From NCBI RefSeq assembly GCF_026094475.1, contig NZ_JAPELL010000002.1, positions 372,001 to 436,000 of the forward strand: 64,000 nucleotides of DNA. Reading direction: 5' to 3'. Shown in pieces: positions 26,199-35,301 of the stretch (positions are counted from its first letter, which is position 1; each line of letters begins with the position of its first letter). The notes below the pieces were generated by a model, which made no database searches, was not told the DNA's origin, and worked only from the letters and a program-made list of their open reading frames with translations. Source of the stretch: Homoserinimonas sedimenticola. Its GTDB lineage: Bacteria > Actinomycetota > Actinomycetes > Actinomycetales > Microbacteriaceae. A program made the translations under genes and the position numbers.

Positions 26199-28901
26199 GT
26201 GGCAAAACCACGCGTGCACGAGATCGCAGCAGAGCTCGGCATTGAAAGCAAGCAGGCGCTCGAGAAGCTGAAGGAGCTTGGCGAGTTCGTCAAGGGTCCG
26301 TCGTCGAGCATCGAGCCCCCCGTAGCGCGAAAGCTTCGGGCGGCTCTCGAGGCCGACGGCGTCACGTCGAAGGCTGCCGAGAAGAAGGCGCCAGAGAAGA
26401 AGGCTCCGGAGCCGAAGGCTCCCCAGAAGCCGGGCCCGACCCCGTCGCCCGCTCCCGCTGCGGAGACGCCTTCCCCGGCGCAGGCCGCAGGCCAGGCGGA
26501 CCAGGCGAGCCAGGCGGACCAGGGCAAGGCGCCCGAGAAGCCCGAGTCCCGGCCCACTCCGCCCGCGGGCGGAGCCGCGCCGACCCCGGGGATGCCTCGT
26601 CCCGGCGGTTCACGCCCCGGCAACAACCCCTACGCCAGCTCGCAGGGCATGCAGCGTCCCGGCGCTCCGCGCCCGGGCGCCCCGCGCCCCGGTAACAACC
26701 CTTACGCGAGCTCGCAGGGCATGAACACGCGGCCGAACCCGGGCAACATCCCGCGTCCTGCCGCGCCTCGTCCCGGTAGCCCCCGCCCCGGCGCTCCGCG
26801 TCCGGCGGGTGCGGGTCGTCCCGGTGGTGGCGGCGGTTTCCGTCCCGGCGGTCCCGGTCGTCCGGCCGGTGCTGGCGGTTTCCGTCCGGGTGCTCCCGGC
26901 GGTGCTCCCGGCGGCGGCTTCCCGGCTCGTCCGGGCGGCGGCGGTCGCGGTCGTGGCCCCGGTGGCGGTACGGCGGGCGCATTCGGTCGCGGTGGCGGCA
27001 AAAGCAAGGCGCGCAAGTCGAAGCGGACGAAGCGGGCAGAGTTCGAGATGCGGGAGGCTCCGTCGATCGGCGGCGTGAGCGTTCCCCGCGGCAACGGCGA
27101 TACGGTCATCCGTCTTCGTCGCGGCGCCTCGATCACGGACTTCGCCGACAAGATCGACGCGAGCCCCGGAAACCTCGTGACGGTGCTGTTCCACCTCGGT
27201 GAGATGGCGACCGCGACGGAGTCGCTCGACGAGGCGACCTTCGAGGTGCTGGGTGCCGAGCTGGGTTACAAGATCCAGATCGTCTCGCCCGAGGATGAGG
27301 ACCGCGAGCTGCTCGAGGGCTTCGACATCGACCTTGAGCAGGAGCTCGAGGAGGAGAGCAGCGAGGATCGCCTGCCCCGTCCGCCGGTCGTGACCGTCAT
27401 GGGTCACGTCGACCACGGTAAGACGAAGCTGCTCGACGCGATCCGCGACACGAGCGTGGGCGCGGGCGAGGCCGGCGGTATCACGCAGCACATCGGTGCC
27501 TACCAGGTGTCGGCGGAGCACGAGGGCGTCGATCGCAAGATCACCTTCATCGACACCCCGGGTCACGAGGCCTTCACGGCCATGCGTGCCCGTGGTGCCC
27601 AGGTGACCGACATCGCGATCCTCGTGGTCGCGGCGGACGACGGCATCATGCCGCAGACGGTTGAGGCGTTGAACCACGCACAGTCGGCCGGCGTGCCGAT
27701 CGTGGTTGCGGTCAACAAGGTCGACAAGGAGGGTGCGAACCCTGCCAAGGTGCGTCAGCAGCTGACGGAGTTCGGCCTCATCGCGGAGGAGTACGGCGGC
27801 GACACCATGTTCGTCGACGTCTCGGCGCTGCAGCGCAAGGGCATCGACACCCTGCTCGACGCCGTGCTGCTGACGGCGGATGCCGGTCTCGACCTGCGTG
27901 CCAACCCTGCGAAGGATGCCCGTGGCGTCGCGATCGAGGCGAAGCTCGACAAGGGCCGTGGTGCAGTCGCGACAGTGCTCATCCAGTCGGGGACGCTCAA
28001 GGTCGGTGACCCCATTGTGGCGGGCACGGCATACGGACGCGTCCGCGCCATGTTCGACGAGAACGGCGAGACCGTCACCGAGGCGACGCCCGCGCGTCCC
28101 GTCGCGGTGCTCGGACTCACGTCGGTTCCCCGCGCGGGTGACACCTTCATCGTCACGGACGACGACCGCACGGCTCGGCAGATCGCCGAGAAGCGTGAGG
28201 CCGTCGAGCGCAACGCGACGCTGGCCCGCAGCCGCAAGCGCCTCAGCCTCGAGGACTTCACGAAGGCTCTCGAGGAGGGCAAGGTCGAGTCGCTCAACCT
28301 CATCATCAAGGGCGACGTCTCGGGTGCCGTGGAGGCGCTCGAGGAGTCGCTCATGGACATCGAGGTCGACGAGTCGGTGCAGCTGCGCATCATCCACCGT
28401 GGTGTGGGTGCGGTGACGGAGAGCGACGTGAACCTGGCGACGATCGACAACGCGATCATCATCGGCTTCAATGTCCGGCCTGACACGAAGGCTCGCGAGC
28501 GTGCTGCCCGCGAGGGTGTCGACGTGCGGTTCTACAACGTCATCTACAACGCGCTCGAGGACATCGAGAACTCGCTCAAGGGCATGCTCAAGCCCGAGTT
28601 CGAGGAGGTCCAGTCGGGTGTCGCGGAGATCCGCGAGGTGTTCCGTTCCTCCAAGTTCGGCAACATCGCGGGTGTCATCGTGCGCTCCGGCACGATCACG
28701 CGCAACGCGAAGGCGCGCGTCATCCGCGAGGGCGTCGTGATCGCCGACAACCTGGCGATCGAGTCGCTGCGTCGCTTCAAGGACGACGTCACCGAGGTCA
28801 AGACCGACTTCGAAGCCGGTATCGGCCTTGGCAAGTACAACGACATCCAGATCGGCGACGAGATCGAGACGATCGAGATGAAGGAGAAGCCGCGCGGCTG
28901 A
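26199..28901 (+). CDS. infB: Translation initiation factor IF-2
   Basis: A GTPase that brings initiator tRNA to the ribosome. In the 900-residue product residues 1-50 form the conserved N-terminal domain ([19 protein letters not shown]). A long Pro/Gly/Ala/Arg-rich disordered region runs to about residue 275. The G domain follows with GHVDHGKT at 402-409, DTPGHEAF and NKVDK, then the beta-barrel and C-terminal fMet-tRNA binding domains. GTG 26199 is chosen for the conserved MAKPRVHE start and AGGAG four bases upstream; an in-frame ATG at 26154 would add residues unlike the family. The ribosome binding site lies in a hairpin (26165-26194). Confidence 0.97.
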   Translation: MAKPRVHEIAAELGIESKQALEKLKELGEFVKGPSSSIEPPVARKLRAALEADGVTSKAAEKKAPEKKAPEPKAPQKPGPTPSPAPAAETPSPAQAAGQADQASQADQGKAPEKPESRPTPPAGGAAPTPGMPRPGGSRPGNNPYASSQGMQRPGAPRPGAPRPGNNPYASSQGMNTRPNPGNIPRPAAPRPGSPRPGAPRPAGAGRPGGGGGFRPGGPGRPAGAGGFRPGAPGGAPGGGFPARPGGGGRGRGPGGGTAGAFGRGGGKSKARKSKRTKRAEFEMREAPSIGGVSVPRGNGDTVIRLRRGASITDFADKIDASPGNLVTVLFHLGEMATATESLDEATFEVLGAELGYKIQIVSPEDEDRELLEGFDIDLEQELEEESSEDRLPRPPVVTVMGHVDHGKTKLLDAIRDTSVGAGEAGGITQHIGAYQVSAEHEGVDRKITFIDTPGHEAFTAMRARGAQVTDIAILVVAADDGIMPQTVEALNHAQSAGVPIVVAVNKVDKEGANPAKVRQQLTEFGLIAEEYGGDTMFVDVSALQRKGIDTLLDAVLLTADAGLDLRANPAKDARGVAIEAKLDKGRGAVATVLIQSGTLKVGDPIVAGTAYGRVRAMFDENGETVTEATPARPVAVLGLTSVPRAGDTFIVTDDDRTARQIAEKREAVERNATLARSRKRLSLEDFTKALEEGKVESLNLIIKGDVSGAVEALEESLMDIEVDESVQLRIIHRGVGAVTESDVNLATIDNAIIIGFNVRPDTKARERAAREGVDVRFYNVIYNALEDIENSLKGMLKPEFEEVQSGVAEIREVFRSSKFGNIAGVIVRSGTITRNAKARVIREGVVIADNLAIESLRRFKDDVTEVKTDFEAGIGLGKYNDIQIGDEIETIEMKEKPRG

Positions 28902-28913
28902 CGCCAGCGGCAG

Positions 28914-28954
28914 GAGCGGGTGTCGTCGACGCGCGGCGACGGCGGCACCCGCTC
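28914..28954 (+). promoter_or_regulatory. Strong hairpin between infB and rbfA
   Basis: GAGCGGGTG (28914-28922) pairs perfectly with CACCCGCTC (28946-28954), with an inner CGTCG/CGACG helix. It lacks a T tract. It may be a processing or partial termination site that adjusts the infB to rbfA ratio. Confidence 0.5.
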
Positions 28955-28977
28955 ACCCACTACTGAGGAGCAGGGCA

Positions 28978-29412
28978 ATGGCTGATCCCACCCGGGCGGC
29001 TCGCATGGCCGACCACATCAAGCAGATCGTTGCGCGGCGCCTCGAGCGCGGCCTGCGTGATCCGCGTCTCGGTTTCGTGACGATCACGGATGTCCGTGTC
29101 ACGGGCGACCTGCAGCACGCGAGCATCTTCTACACGGTGTACGGCAGCGATGAGGAGCGGGCCGATTCGGCTGCCGCCCTTAAGTCGGCGACCGGGATGC
29201 TGCGGAGCGAGGTCGGCAAGAACCTCACCTCGCGCCTCACCCCCACGATCGAGTTCATCCCGGATGCACTTCCCGAGAGTGCGAAGCACATCGAGGACCT
29301 GCTCGCGGAGGCACGCCAGCGCGACAGCGAGACGGAGCGCCAGAAGGGCTCAGCGAAGTACGCGGGTGACGAGGATCCCTACGTCAAGCCGCGCGAGGTC
29401 GAGCGCGACTGA
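28978..29412 (+). CDS. rbfA: Ribosome-binding factor A
   Basis: A 30S maturation factor of 144 residues. It has the typical start (RAARMADHIKQIVARRLERGLRDPRLGFVTITDVRVT), the KH-like fold and the element LTPTIEFIPDALPESAKHIEDLL. An acidic/basic low-complexity tail of about 30 residues is normal in actinobacteria. ATG 28978 has GAGGAG eight bases upstream. It is followed by the convergent mutY gene across only three bases, which ends the first part of the trunk. Confidence 0.96.
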   Translation: MADPTRAARMADHIKQIVARRLERGLRDPRLGFVTITDVRVTGDLQHASIFYTVYGSDEERADSAAALKSATGMLRSEVGKNLTSRLTPTIEFIPDALPESAKHIEDLLAEARQRDSETERQKGSAKYAGDEDPYVKPREVERD

Positions 29413-29415
29413 GCG

Positions 29416-30279
29416 TCATGGCAGCGCGTAGCCGCCGCCTGTGTGCGTGACGAGACCGTCGCGCTCGAGGCCCGTGAGGGCTCGCGCCAGCTGCTCGGCG
29501 TCGGGCCAGAGCATCCGCAGTTCCTCGTCGAGCACGGGGATGTCGGCACCTCGCAGCTCGCGCAGGATGATGCCGCGCACCTGCCGGTCGCTGCCCTCAT
29601 AGCGCGCCTGGGTACGTGCTCGCGGCCCCGTGTAGTCGGGGTATCCCGCGCGTCTCCACGCGCACTGCTCGGCAATGGGGCAGGTGTCGCAGCGGGGGCT
29701 GCGGGCCGTGCACACGATGGCGCCGAGCTCCATGACGGCGGCGTTCGTGACACGGGAGGCTGCGACATCCGTTGGCAACAGCGCCTCCATGGCGGCGAGG
29801 TCGCGCCGCGTGGAGGGCGGGCCGGCTTGGCCCTGCCCATCGATGGCGCGCGCGATGACACGGCGCACGTTGGTGTCGACAACGGGGTGGCGGTGGCCGT
29901 AGGCGAAGACGGCGACGGCCCGCGCGGTGTAGTCGCCGACCCCGGGCAGCGCGAGGAGTTCGTCGACGTCCTCCGGCACGATGCCGCCGTGACGATCCGC
30001 GATGGCGGTCGCGGCTGCGTGAAGGGCGAGCGCGCGGCGCGGGTAGCCAAGACGCTCCCAGGCGCGCACGGCGTCTCCAGGGGGCGATGCGGCGAGGTCG
30101 GCGGGCGCGGGCCAGCGCTCGAGCCACTGGGCGAGTCGAGGGATCACGCGGGCGACGGGCGTCTGCTGCAGCATGATCTCGCTCACGAGGGTGCCCCAGG
30201 GCGTGAAGCCGGGCTCACGCCACGGCAGATCGCGACCGTGATGCGCGAACCACTCGTTCACGGTCTCGCTGATCGTCAC
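29416..30279 (-). CDS. mutY: A/G-specific adenine glycosylase
   Basis: A DNA repair enzyme that removes adenine mispaired with 8-oxoguanine. The 287 residues contain VSEIMLQQT (catalytic Glu), the helix-hairpin-helix LPGVGDYTARAV followed by VVDTNVRRV (catalytic Asp), and the [4Fe-4S] site C-x6-C-x2-C-x5-C in CTARSPRCDTCPIAEQC. The C-terminal NUDIX-like domain of E. coli MutY is missing or very reduced, as in several actinobacterial forms. GTG 30279 is the start. It lies reversed within the rbfA-truB interval together with panE. Confidence 0.94.
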   Translation of the reverse strand: MTISETVNEWFAHHGRDLPWREPGFTPWGTLVSEIMLQQTPVARVIPRLAQWLERWPAPADLAASPPGDAVRAWERLGYPRRALALHAAATAIADRHGGIVPEDVDELLALPGVGDYTARAVAVFAYGHRHPVVDTNVRRVIARAIDGQGQAGPPSTRRDLAAMEALLPTDVAASRVTNAAVMELGAIVCTARSPRCDTCPIAEQCAWRRAGYPDYTGPRARTQARYEGSDRQVRGIILRELRGADIPVLDEELRMLWPDAEQLARALTGLERDGLVTHTGGGYALP

Positions 30280-30298
30280 CGCACAAGCCTAGAGGCCT

Positions 30299-31291
30299 TC
30301 AGCATTTAAGCGCCGCGAGGGTCTCGGTGGTGCTGAGGAAGCGGCCGGTGCGCTCGACCTCGTGCACGAGCTCGGTGAGCCTTGCGTTGAGGGGCGCGTC
30401 GAGTCCGAGCTCGCGGGCGGCGGCGACGACGGCGCCGTTCAGGTAGTCGATTTCGCTCGGCTGGCCGCGGCGGATGCTCTGCAGCGTCGATCCCGGATTC
30501 GGCACGTCTCCGAGGTAGGCCCGCAACAGCAGGGGCAGCGTCTCGGCGTGGGCGGCGTCCCCTTCCCCGATGCCGACGAGCATGCTGTGGGTGACGCCCA
30601 TGACCTCCTCGAAGCGCACATCCGAGGCGAGCGCGATCCGCGCGGCCTCACGCATGCTGAGCGCCATGATGCGCCGGAGCCCGTCGTGGTCGATGACCTC
30701 CTGCACGCTCAGGCCTGTGATGGCGGGCAGTGCGTTGAGCTGGTTGATCATGAGTTTGGTCCAGCGGGCGCCCGCGAAACCCTCGACGACCGTGACGGGC
30801 ACGGCATCGGCGAGCACGGATGCGACGGCATGCGCGCTCCCGGCGTCGCCCGAGGTCACGCCGAGCCAGGTGCCTGCGGGGGTCGTGACGACGACCTCAC
30901 CGGGGGAGCGGTAGGTCGCGGCGATGAGCGAGAGGGCGCCGATGACGGGTGTCCCCGGCAGCTCTGCGGCGACCGCCTCGAGACCGCCGAGCCCGTTCTG
31001 CACGACGACGACGGGGGTGCCGTGCAGGTGTTCAGCACTCGTGCGGACGGCGGCCGCAGCATCCATCGCCTTGGTCGCGACGATGGCGAGTTCGGGGCGC
31101 CGCGTGAGCACCTCACCCGCGCGGACGCGGGCCGTGTGTTCGCCCCACGCGCCCGAGAGTCGGATGCCGTGCTCGCGGATGGCGGCGAGCCCCGGCCCGC
31201 GCGCGGTCACCTCGAGGTCGTGGCCGGCCCGATCGAGTAGCGCCGCGAGGGTGCCGCCCATCGCCCCCGCGCCGAGCACCGCGATCCGCAT
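30299..31291 (-). CDS. panE: 2-dehydropantoate 2-reductase
   Basis: An NADPH-dependent reductase that makes pantoate for coenzyme A synthesis. The 330 residues begin with the Rossmann motif VLGAGAMGGTLAALL, and the family's catalytic Lys is in RWTKLMINQLNALPA; a conserved C-terminal helical domain follows with IDYLNGAVVAAARELG. Some family members reduce other keto acids, so the substrate is likely but not proven. ATG 31291 is six bases from a TAGGCT box on the minus strand, so the transcript is probably leaderless. It lies 20 bases upstream of mutY and is likely cotranscribed. Confidence 0.9.
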   Translation of the reverse strand: MRIAVLGAGAMGGTLAALLDRAGHDLEVTARGPGLAAIREHGIRLSGAWGEHTARVRAGEVLTRRPELAIVATKAMDAAAAVRTSAEHLHGTPVVVVQNGLGGLEAVAAELPGTPVIGALSLIAATYRSPGEVVVTTPAGTWLGVTSGDAGSAHAVASVLADAVPVTVVEGFAGARWTKLMINQLNALPAITGLSVQEVIDHDGLRRIMALSMREAARIALASDVRFEEVMGVTHSMLVGIGEGDAAHAETLPLLLRAYLGDVPNPGSTLQSIRRGQPSEIDYLNGAVVAAARELGLDAPLNARLTELVHEVERTGRFLSTTETLAALKC

Positions 31292-31324
31292 GCCACCAGC
31301 CTACGGCGGTAGCGTTGTGGGCGA
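31291..31324. promoter_or_regulatory. Overlapping divergent leaderless promoters of panE and truB
   Basis: Only 32 bases separate the two start codons. On the minus strand TAGGCT (31303-31298) is six bases from the panE ATG. On the plus strand TAGCGT (31310-31315) is eight bases from the truB ATG. Any -35 region for each gene must lie inside the coding sequence of the other. Confidence 0.6.
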
Positions 31325-32244
31325 TGACTGCTCCCGCCTCCCCACCGGCCCCCTCGGGCATCCTCCTCGTCGACAAGCCGCAGGGCATCACGAGTCACGA
31401 CGCGGTCTCCCGCACCCGCCGGCTCGCCCACACCCGCAAGGTGGGGCATGCGGGCACGCTCGATCCCATGGCGACGGGCCTGTTGATGCTCGGCATCGGC
31501 AGTTCCACCCGCCTCCTCACCTACCTCGTCGGGCTCGACAAGCAGTACACGGCCACGATCCGGCTGGGGGTCGCGACGACGACCGACGACGCGGAGGGCG
31601 AGATCACCGAGACGACGGATGCCTCGGGCATCGAGCCCGCCCGCGTCGAGGGGGGCATCGCGGCCCTCACGGGCGAGATCGAGCAAGTGCCCAGCACTGT
31701 GAGCGCGATCAAGGTCGACGGCAAGCGAGCGTATGCGCGGGCGCGCGCGGGGGAGACGGTCGAGCTGAGGGCCCGCCCCGTCGTGATCTCCGAGTTCGCC
31801 GTGCTCGCCCCGCCGCGGCCGGTGGGCACCGCGCTCGACGTCGATGTGCGGGTGACGTGCTCCTCGGGCACCTACATCCGCGCACTCGCACGTGACCTGG
31901 GGGCCGCGCTCGGCGTCGGTGGGCATCTCACGGCCCTGCGTCGCACTCGCGTCGGGCCGTTCGCGGTCGAGGATGCCCTGCCGTTGCCCGAGCGGGGCGC
32001 CGAGCTCGATGTGGCCCCGCTCGTACTTGATCCGGCGGCGGTCGCGGGTGCCCTGTTTCCCACGGTCGAGGTCGACGCCGAGACGGTGCGGATGCTCGAG
32101 AACGGTCGCCGCGTCGCGCTGACGGGGGCCGAGGCATCCGCGGGGCCCCTCGCCGTCATCGCGCCCGATGGTCACCTCGTGGGGCTCGTCTCCTATGACG
32201 GGGTGCAGGCGCGGGTGCTCGTCAACTTTCCGACCGGTTCCTGA
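31324..32244 (+). CDS. truB: tRNA pseudouridine(55) synthase
   Basis: This enzyme forms pseudouridine at position 55 in the T loop of tRNAs. The 306 residues hold GILLVDKPQGITSHD at the start, the catalytic Asp47 in GHAGTLDPMATG, and RVTCSSGTYIRALARDLG. ATG 31324 is chosen; a TTG nine bases upstream lies inside the -10 region. The C-terminal extension is the usual actinobacterial length. It resumes the nusA-infB trunk after the reversed mutY-panE pair and is followed by two small membrane proteins and ribF. Confidence 0.97.
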   Translation: MTAPASPPAPSGILLVDKPQGITSHDAVSRTRRLAHTRKVGHAGTLDPMATGLLMLGIGSSTRLLTYLVGLDKQYTATIRLGVATTTDDAEGEITETTDASGIEPARVEGGIAALTGEIEQVPSTVSAIKVDGKRAYARARAGETVELRARPVVISEFAVLAPPRPVGTALDVDVRVTCSSGTYIRALARDLGAALGVGGHLTALRRTRVGPFAVEDALPLPERGAELDVAPLVLDPAAVAGALFPTVEVDAETVRMLENGRRVALTGAEASAGPLAVIAPDGHLVGLVSYDGVQARVLVNFPTGS

Positions 32245-32274
32245 AGCGGCGCGCTTGCTGTAAGGATTGTCAGC

Positions 32275-32643
32275 ATGGTCGAGTGGTTCACGGTGCTGCA
32301 GGTGGCGGTCGCGGTCGCGGCGGGCCTGCTCTGTCTCGTGCTGGGGCTCGTCGGTCGGCTTCCGAGCGATCTGACGTTGGGGGCGACGGCGGTCGTCTTC
32401 GTGTTCCTGCTGGGCCAGGTCGTCGTAGCGCTCATCGCCCCCGCAGTCGGCAACGTCGCCTCCGGCAGTCTGCTCGAGTTCTGGATGTACCTCGTCTCTG
32501 CCGTGCTCCTGCCGCCGCTCGCGGTCTTCTGGGCGCTCGTCGAGCGCAACCGCTGGAGCAATGTGATCCTCGGCGTCGTGTGCTTCGCGGTCGCCGTCAT
32601 GGTGTGGCGGATGAACGAGATCTGGTTCGTGCAGGTCGCCTGA
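32275..32643 (+). CDS. Small membrane protein, unknown function
   Basis: A 122-residue protein made almost entirely of four hydrophobic segments (about residues 6-27, 33-58, 66-89, 95-112). No domain is recognised. ATG 32275 has AAGGA nine bases upstream. It lies between truB and another small membrane protein. Confidence 0.7.
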   Translation: MVEWFTVLQVAVAVAAGLLCLVLGLVGRLPSDLTLGATAVVFVFLLGQVVVALIAPAVGNVASGSLLEFWMYLVSAVLLPPLAVFWALVERNRWSNVILGVVCFAVAVMVWRMNEIWFVQVA

Positions 32644-32666
32644 TTCCATCGCCTAATCTTGAGAGG

Positions 32667-33116
32667 ATGCCTTCCCAGTCCTCTTCCCGCGCCGTCGGCG
32701 TCGGCCGCGTGCTGATCGCCGTCTACGCGGTGCTCGCGATCGCGGCGACGGCCCGGTCGGTCGTGCAGATCGTTGAGCGTTTCGAGGAGGCGCCGCTCGC
32801 CTACTTGCTCTCCGCCGTGTCGGCGATCGTGTATCTGGCGGCGACGGCGGCACTGCTGGGCCGCGGACGCGTGTGGTACGTGGTGGCGCTCCTTGCGATC
32901 GTTTTCGAGCTCGTGGGTGTGCTCACGGTGGGCGTGTTGAGTCTCACGATGCCCGAGCTCTTCGCCCATCCCTCCGTCTGGTCGGGCTTCGGCTACGGCT
33001 ATGCGTTCATTCCCCTCGTGCTTCCGATCCTCGGCCTCGTCTGGCTCGCCGTGCGGCGCCCGGGGGCGGATGCTCGTGGCACATCCGCTGAGCATGTGAT
33101 GGTGGCACCGCGATGA
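32667..33116 (+). CDS. Small membrane protein, unknown function
   Basis: A 149-residue protein with four hydrophobic segments (about residues 12-35, 44-65, 68-90, 102-125) and a hydrophilic tail. ATG 32667 is chosen because TAATCT lies seven bases upstream, which predicts a leaderless start; the open frame runs further upstream but overlaps the preceding gene. It ends inside the ribF start (ATGA overlap), so it is cotranscribed with ribF. I do not recognise a family. Confidence 0.75.
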   Translation: MPSQSSSRAVGVGRVLIAVYAVLAIAATARSVVQIVERFEEAPLAYLLSAVSAIVYLAATAALLGRGRVWYVVALLAIVFELVGVLTVGVLSLTMPELFAHPSVWSGFGYGYAFIPLVLPILGLVWLAVRRPGADARGTSAEHVMVAPR

Positions 33117-34060
33117 TGCAGTGCTTCCGCTCCCTCGGAGAGGTTCCTGAGGGCTTCGGGCCGAGCGCGGTCACGATCGGCAAGTTCGACGGTGTGCACG
33201 CGGGCCACCGGGCGGTCATCGATGAGCTCAGGAGCATTGCGGATGCGTCGGATCTCGTGCCGACTGTCGTGACCTTCGACCGCCATCCGCTCTCACTGCT
33301 CGACCCGGAGCACGCGCCCGCGGCGCTCATCAGCAACGAGCAGAAACTGGAGAGGCTCGAGGCGGCGGGGGTGCGCGCGACACTCATGCTGCCGTTCGAC
33401 GCGGGCTTCGCCGCTCAAAGTCCCGAGGAGTTCGTCGAGCGGGTGCTCGTGGGAGCCCTCGCGGCGCGCATCGTCTTCGTCGGCAGCGACTTCCGCTACG
33501 GGCATCGAGGCGCAGGCTCGGTTGAGACTCTGGAGGCGGCCGGGCGGGAGCACGGCTTCGAGGTGCGCCTGGTCGACGATGTGCGCGCACGGGAGGGGCG
33601 GCGCGCCTCGTCCACGTGGATCAGGGAGGCTCTTGCGGCCGGCAGCGTGGGAGAGGCGGCTGAGGTTCTCGGCACACCCCCGACCGTGCGCTCGGTCGTC
33701 GTGCCGGGAGAGCGACGGGGGCGCGAGCTCGGCTTCCCCACTGCGAATCTCCGCCCGAACCCCGAGGGGCTCATCCCGGCGGACGGTATCTATGCGGGGT
33801 GGCTGACGGTCGATGGCACGACCTATCCCGCGGCCATCTCCGTCGGCGACAACCCGACCTTCGAGGGGGTGCCAGCGCGCCAGGTGGAGGCTTATGTGCT
33901 CGATGAGGACATCGATCTCTATGGGCGCACGGTCGAGGTCGCGTTCGTCGAGCGCTTGCGCGGCATGTTGAAGTACACGACGATCGAGGCGCTCATCGAG
34001 CAGCTCGGCCGTGATGTGGAAGACACTCGGCGGGTGCTGGGGCTCCCGTCCGCCCCGTGA
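33113..34060 (+). CDS. ribF: Bifunctional riboflavin kinase / FAD synthetase
   Basis: This enzyme phosphorylates riboflavin to FMN and adenylates FMN to FAD. In the 315 residues the N-terminal half is the nucleotidyltransferase (TIGKFDGVHAGHRAVI, and later IVFVGSDFRYGHRGAG). The C-terminal half is the riboflavin kinase (GRELGFPTANLRPN, then DGIYAGWLTVDG). Both active sites look intact. The start overlaps the upstream membrane-protein stop (ATGA) and the stop overlaps the MFS start (GTGA), so three genes are coupled. Its position after truB is conserved in many bacteria. Confidence 0.96.
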   Translation: MMQCFRSLGEVPEGFGPSAVTIGKFDGVHAGHRAVIDELRSIADASDLVPTVVTFDRHPLSLLDPEHAPAALISNEQKLERLEAAGVRATLMLPFDAGFAAQSPEEFVERVLVGALAARIVFVGSDFRYGHRGAGSVETLEAAGREHGFEVRLVDDVRAREGRRASSTWIREALAAGSVGEAAEVLGTPPTVRSVVVPGERRGRELGFPTANLRPNPEGLIPADGIYAGWLTVDGTTYPAAISVGDNPTFEGVPARQVEAYVLDEDIDLYGRTVEVAFVERLRGMLKYTTIEALIEQLGRDVEDTRRVLGLPSAP

Positions 34061-35301
34061 GCCGCGAGGGCGGAAGCACACCGCCGCTTCCCCTGTGGGC
34101 GGGCCGGGCCGCGGCGTTGCTCGGCATCATGCTGGTGGCATTCAACGTGCGCACGGCGGTCTCGGCGATCGCACCCGTGGCCGAGCGGATCGCCGAGGAG
34201 ATCGACCTCGGCGCGATCGAGTTGGGCGTCATCGGCACCGTGCCCCCCATCGCCTTCGCGGTCGCCGCTCTCTTCGGCGCCGCGATCGCGCGGCGTGTCG
34301 GCCTCGAGTGGCTCCTCGTCATCGCGATCGTCGCGATGGTCGTCGGCCACGTCGTGCGGTCTGTCGCGCCCGACTTCTGGGTCCTCCTCGCCGGCACGAT
34401 CGCCGCCCTCGCGGGAGCGGGCATCGGCAATGTCCTGCTGCCGCCTCTCGTCAAGCGCTACTTCTCCGACCGCATCGGGCTCGTGACGGCCGTGTATGTC
34501 GGCCTCGTGTCGGTCAGCGCTGCCGTGCCGTCCACGCTCGCCGCCCCCGTGACGGATGCCGCGGGGTGGCGCTTCTCACTCGGCGTGTGGGCGATCGTGG
34601 CCGCCGTCTGCCTTCTGCCGTGGCTTGCAATCCTCGTGCGGGACCGTCGGGCTCGTGCCGCCGCGGATTCCTCGTCCTCACCCGTCGCGCCGCGTCTACC
34701 GCCTGGCATCTGGGGCTCCCGGGTCGCCTGGGCGGTCGCGCTGACCTTCTCGCTCTCGTCGGCTCACGTCTACGCCGCATTCGCCTGGCTGCCTCTGCTG
34801 CTGGTCGAGCTGACGAACGTCGGCGAGGCGGAGGCGGGAGCGATGCTCGGGGTGTACGCCCTCATCGGTCTTCCCGCCGCGCTTATCATCCCGCCGCTCG
34901 CTCAGCGCCTGCACGACGTGTCGCGCCTGCTCTATCTCGGCATCGCCTTCTTCATCTCCGGCTACGCTGGCCTGCTTCTCGCGCCCACGTTCGCGCCGTG
35001 GCTCTGGGTCGTGATCGCGGGCGCCGGGGCGATCACCTTCCCGCTCGCGCTGACCCTGATCAACCTGCGCACTCGCACCCAGGCGGGGTCGATCGCGCTG
35101 AGCGGTTTCGCTCAGGGGGTGGGATACACGATTGCGGCGGGCGGCCCGTTCCTCTTCGCCCTGCTGCACGATCTGAGCGGCGGATGGCACCTGCCGCTCT
35201 ACTACCTCATCGGCACAGCCGTGCTGACGGGCATCGTGGGGCTGGAGCTGCGCCGCCCCCTCATGCTGGAGGACGAGCTCGAGGCGAAGTCTCGGCGCTG
35301 A
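34057..35301 (+). CDS. MFS transporter (CynX/NimT-like)
   Basis: A 414-residue membrane protein with about twelve hydrophobic helices. The CynX/NimT-type start (LLGIMLVAFNVRTAVSAIAPV) and the central gap between helices 6 and 7 (RDRRARAAADSS) are clear. Relatives export or import cyanate, nitroimidazoles or other small anions; the substrate here is unknown. GTG 34057 overlaps the ribF stop, so the two genes are cotranscribed. The 3' end runs into six 14-bp tandem repeats. Confidence 0.87.
   Translation: MSREGGSTPPLPLWAGRAAALLGIMLVAFNVRTAVSAIAPVAERIAEEIDLGAIELGVIGTVPPIAFAVAALFGAAIARRVGLEWLLVIAIVAMVVGHVVRSVAPDFWVLLAGTIAALAGAGIGNVLLPPLVKRYFSDRIGLVTAVYVGLVSVSAAVPSTLAAPVTDAAGWRFSLGVWAIVAAVCLLPWLAILVRDRRARAAADSSSSPVAPRLPPGIWGSRVAWAVALTFSLSSAHVYAAFAWLPLLLVELTNVGEAEAGAMLGVYALIGLPAALIIPPLAQRLHDVSRLLYLGIAFFISGYAGLLLAPTFAPWLWVVIAGAGAITFPLALTLINLRTRTQAGSIALSGFAQGVGYTIAAGGPFLFALLHDLSGGWHLPLYYLIGTAVLTGIVGLELRRPLMLEDELEAKSRR

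Noticed and set aside
26600-26990. Repeat array in infB as a mobile or satellite element
   Set aside because: It encodes the Pro/Gly/Arg-rich linker normal for actinobacterial IF-2.
26610-28397. Minus-strand frame opposite infB
   Set aside because: Mirror of the strongly biased infB codons; not a gene.
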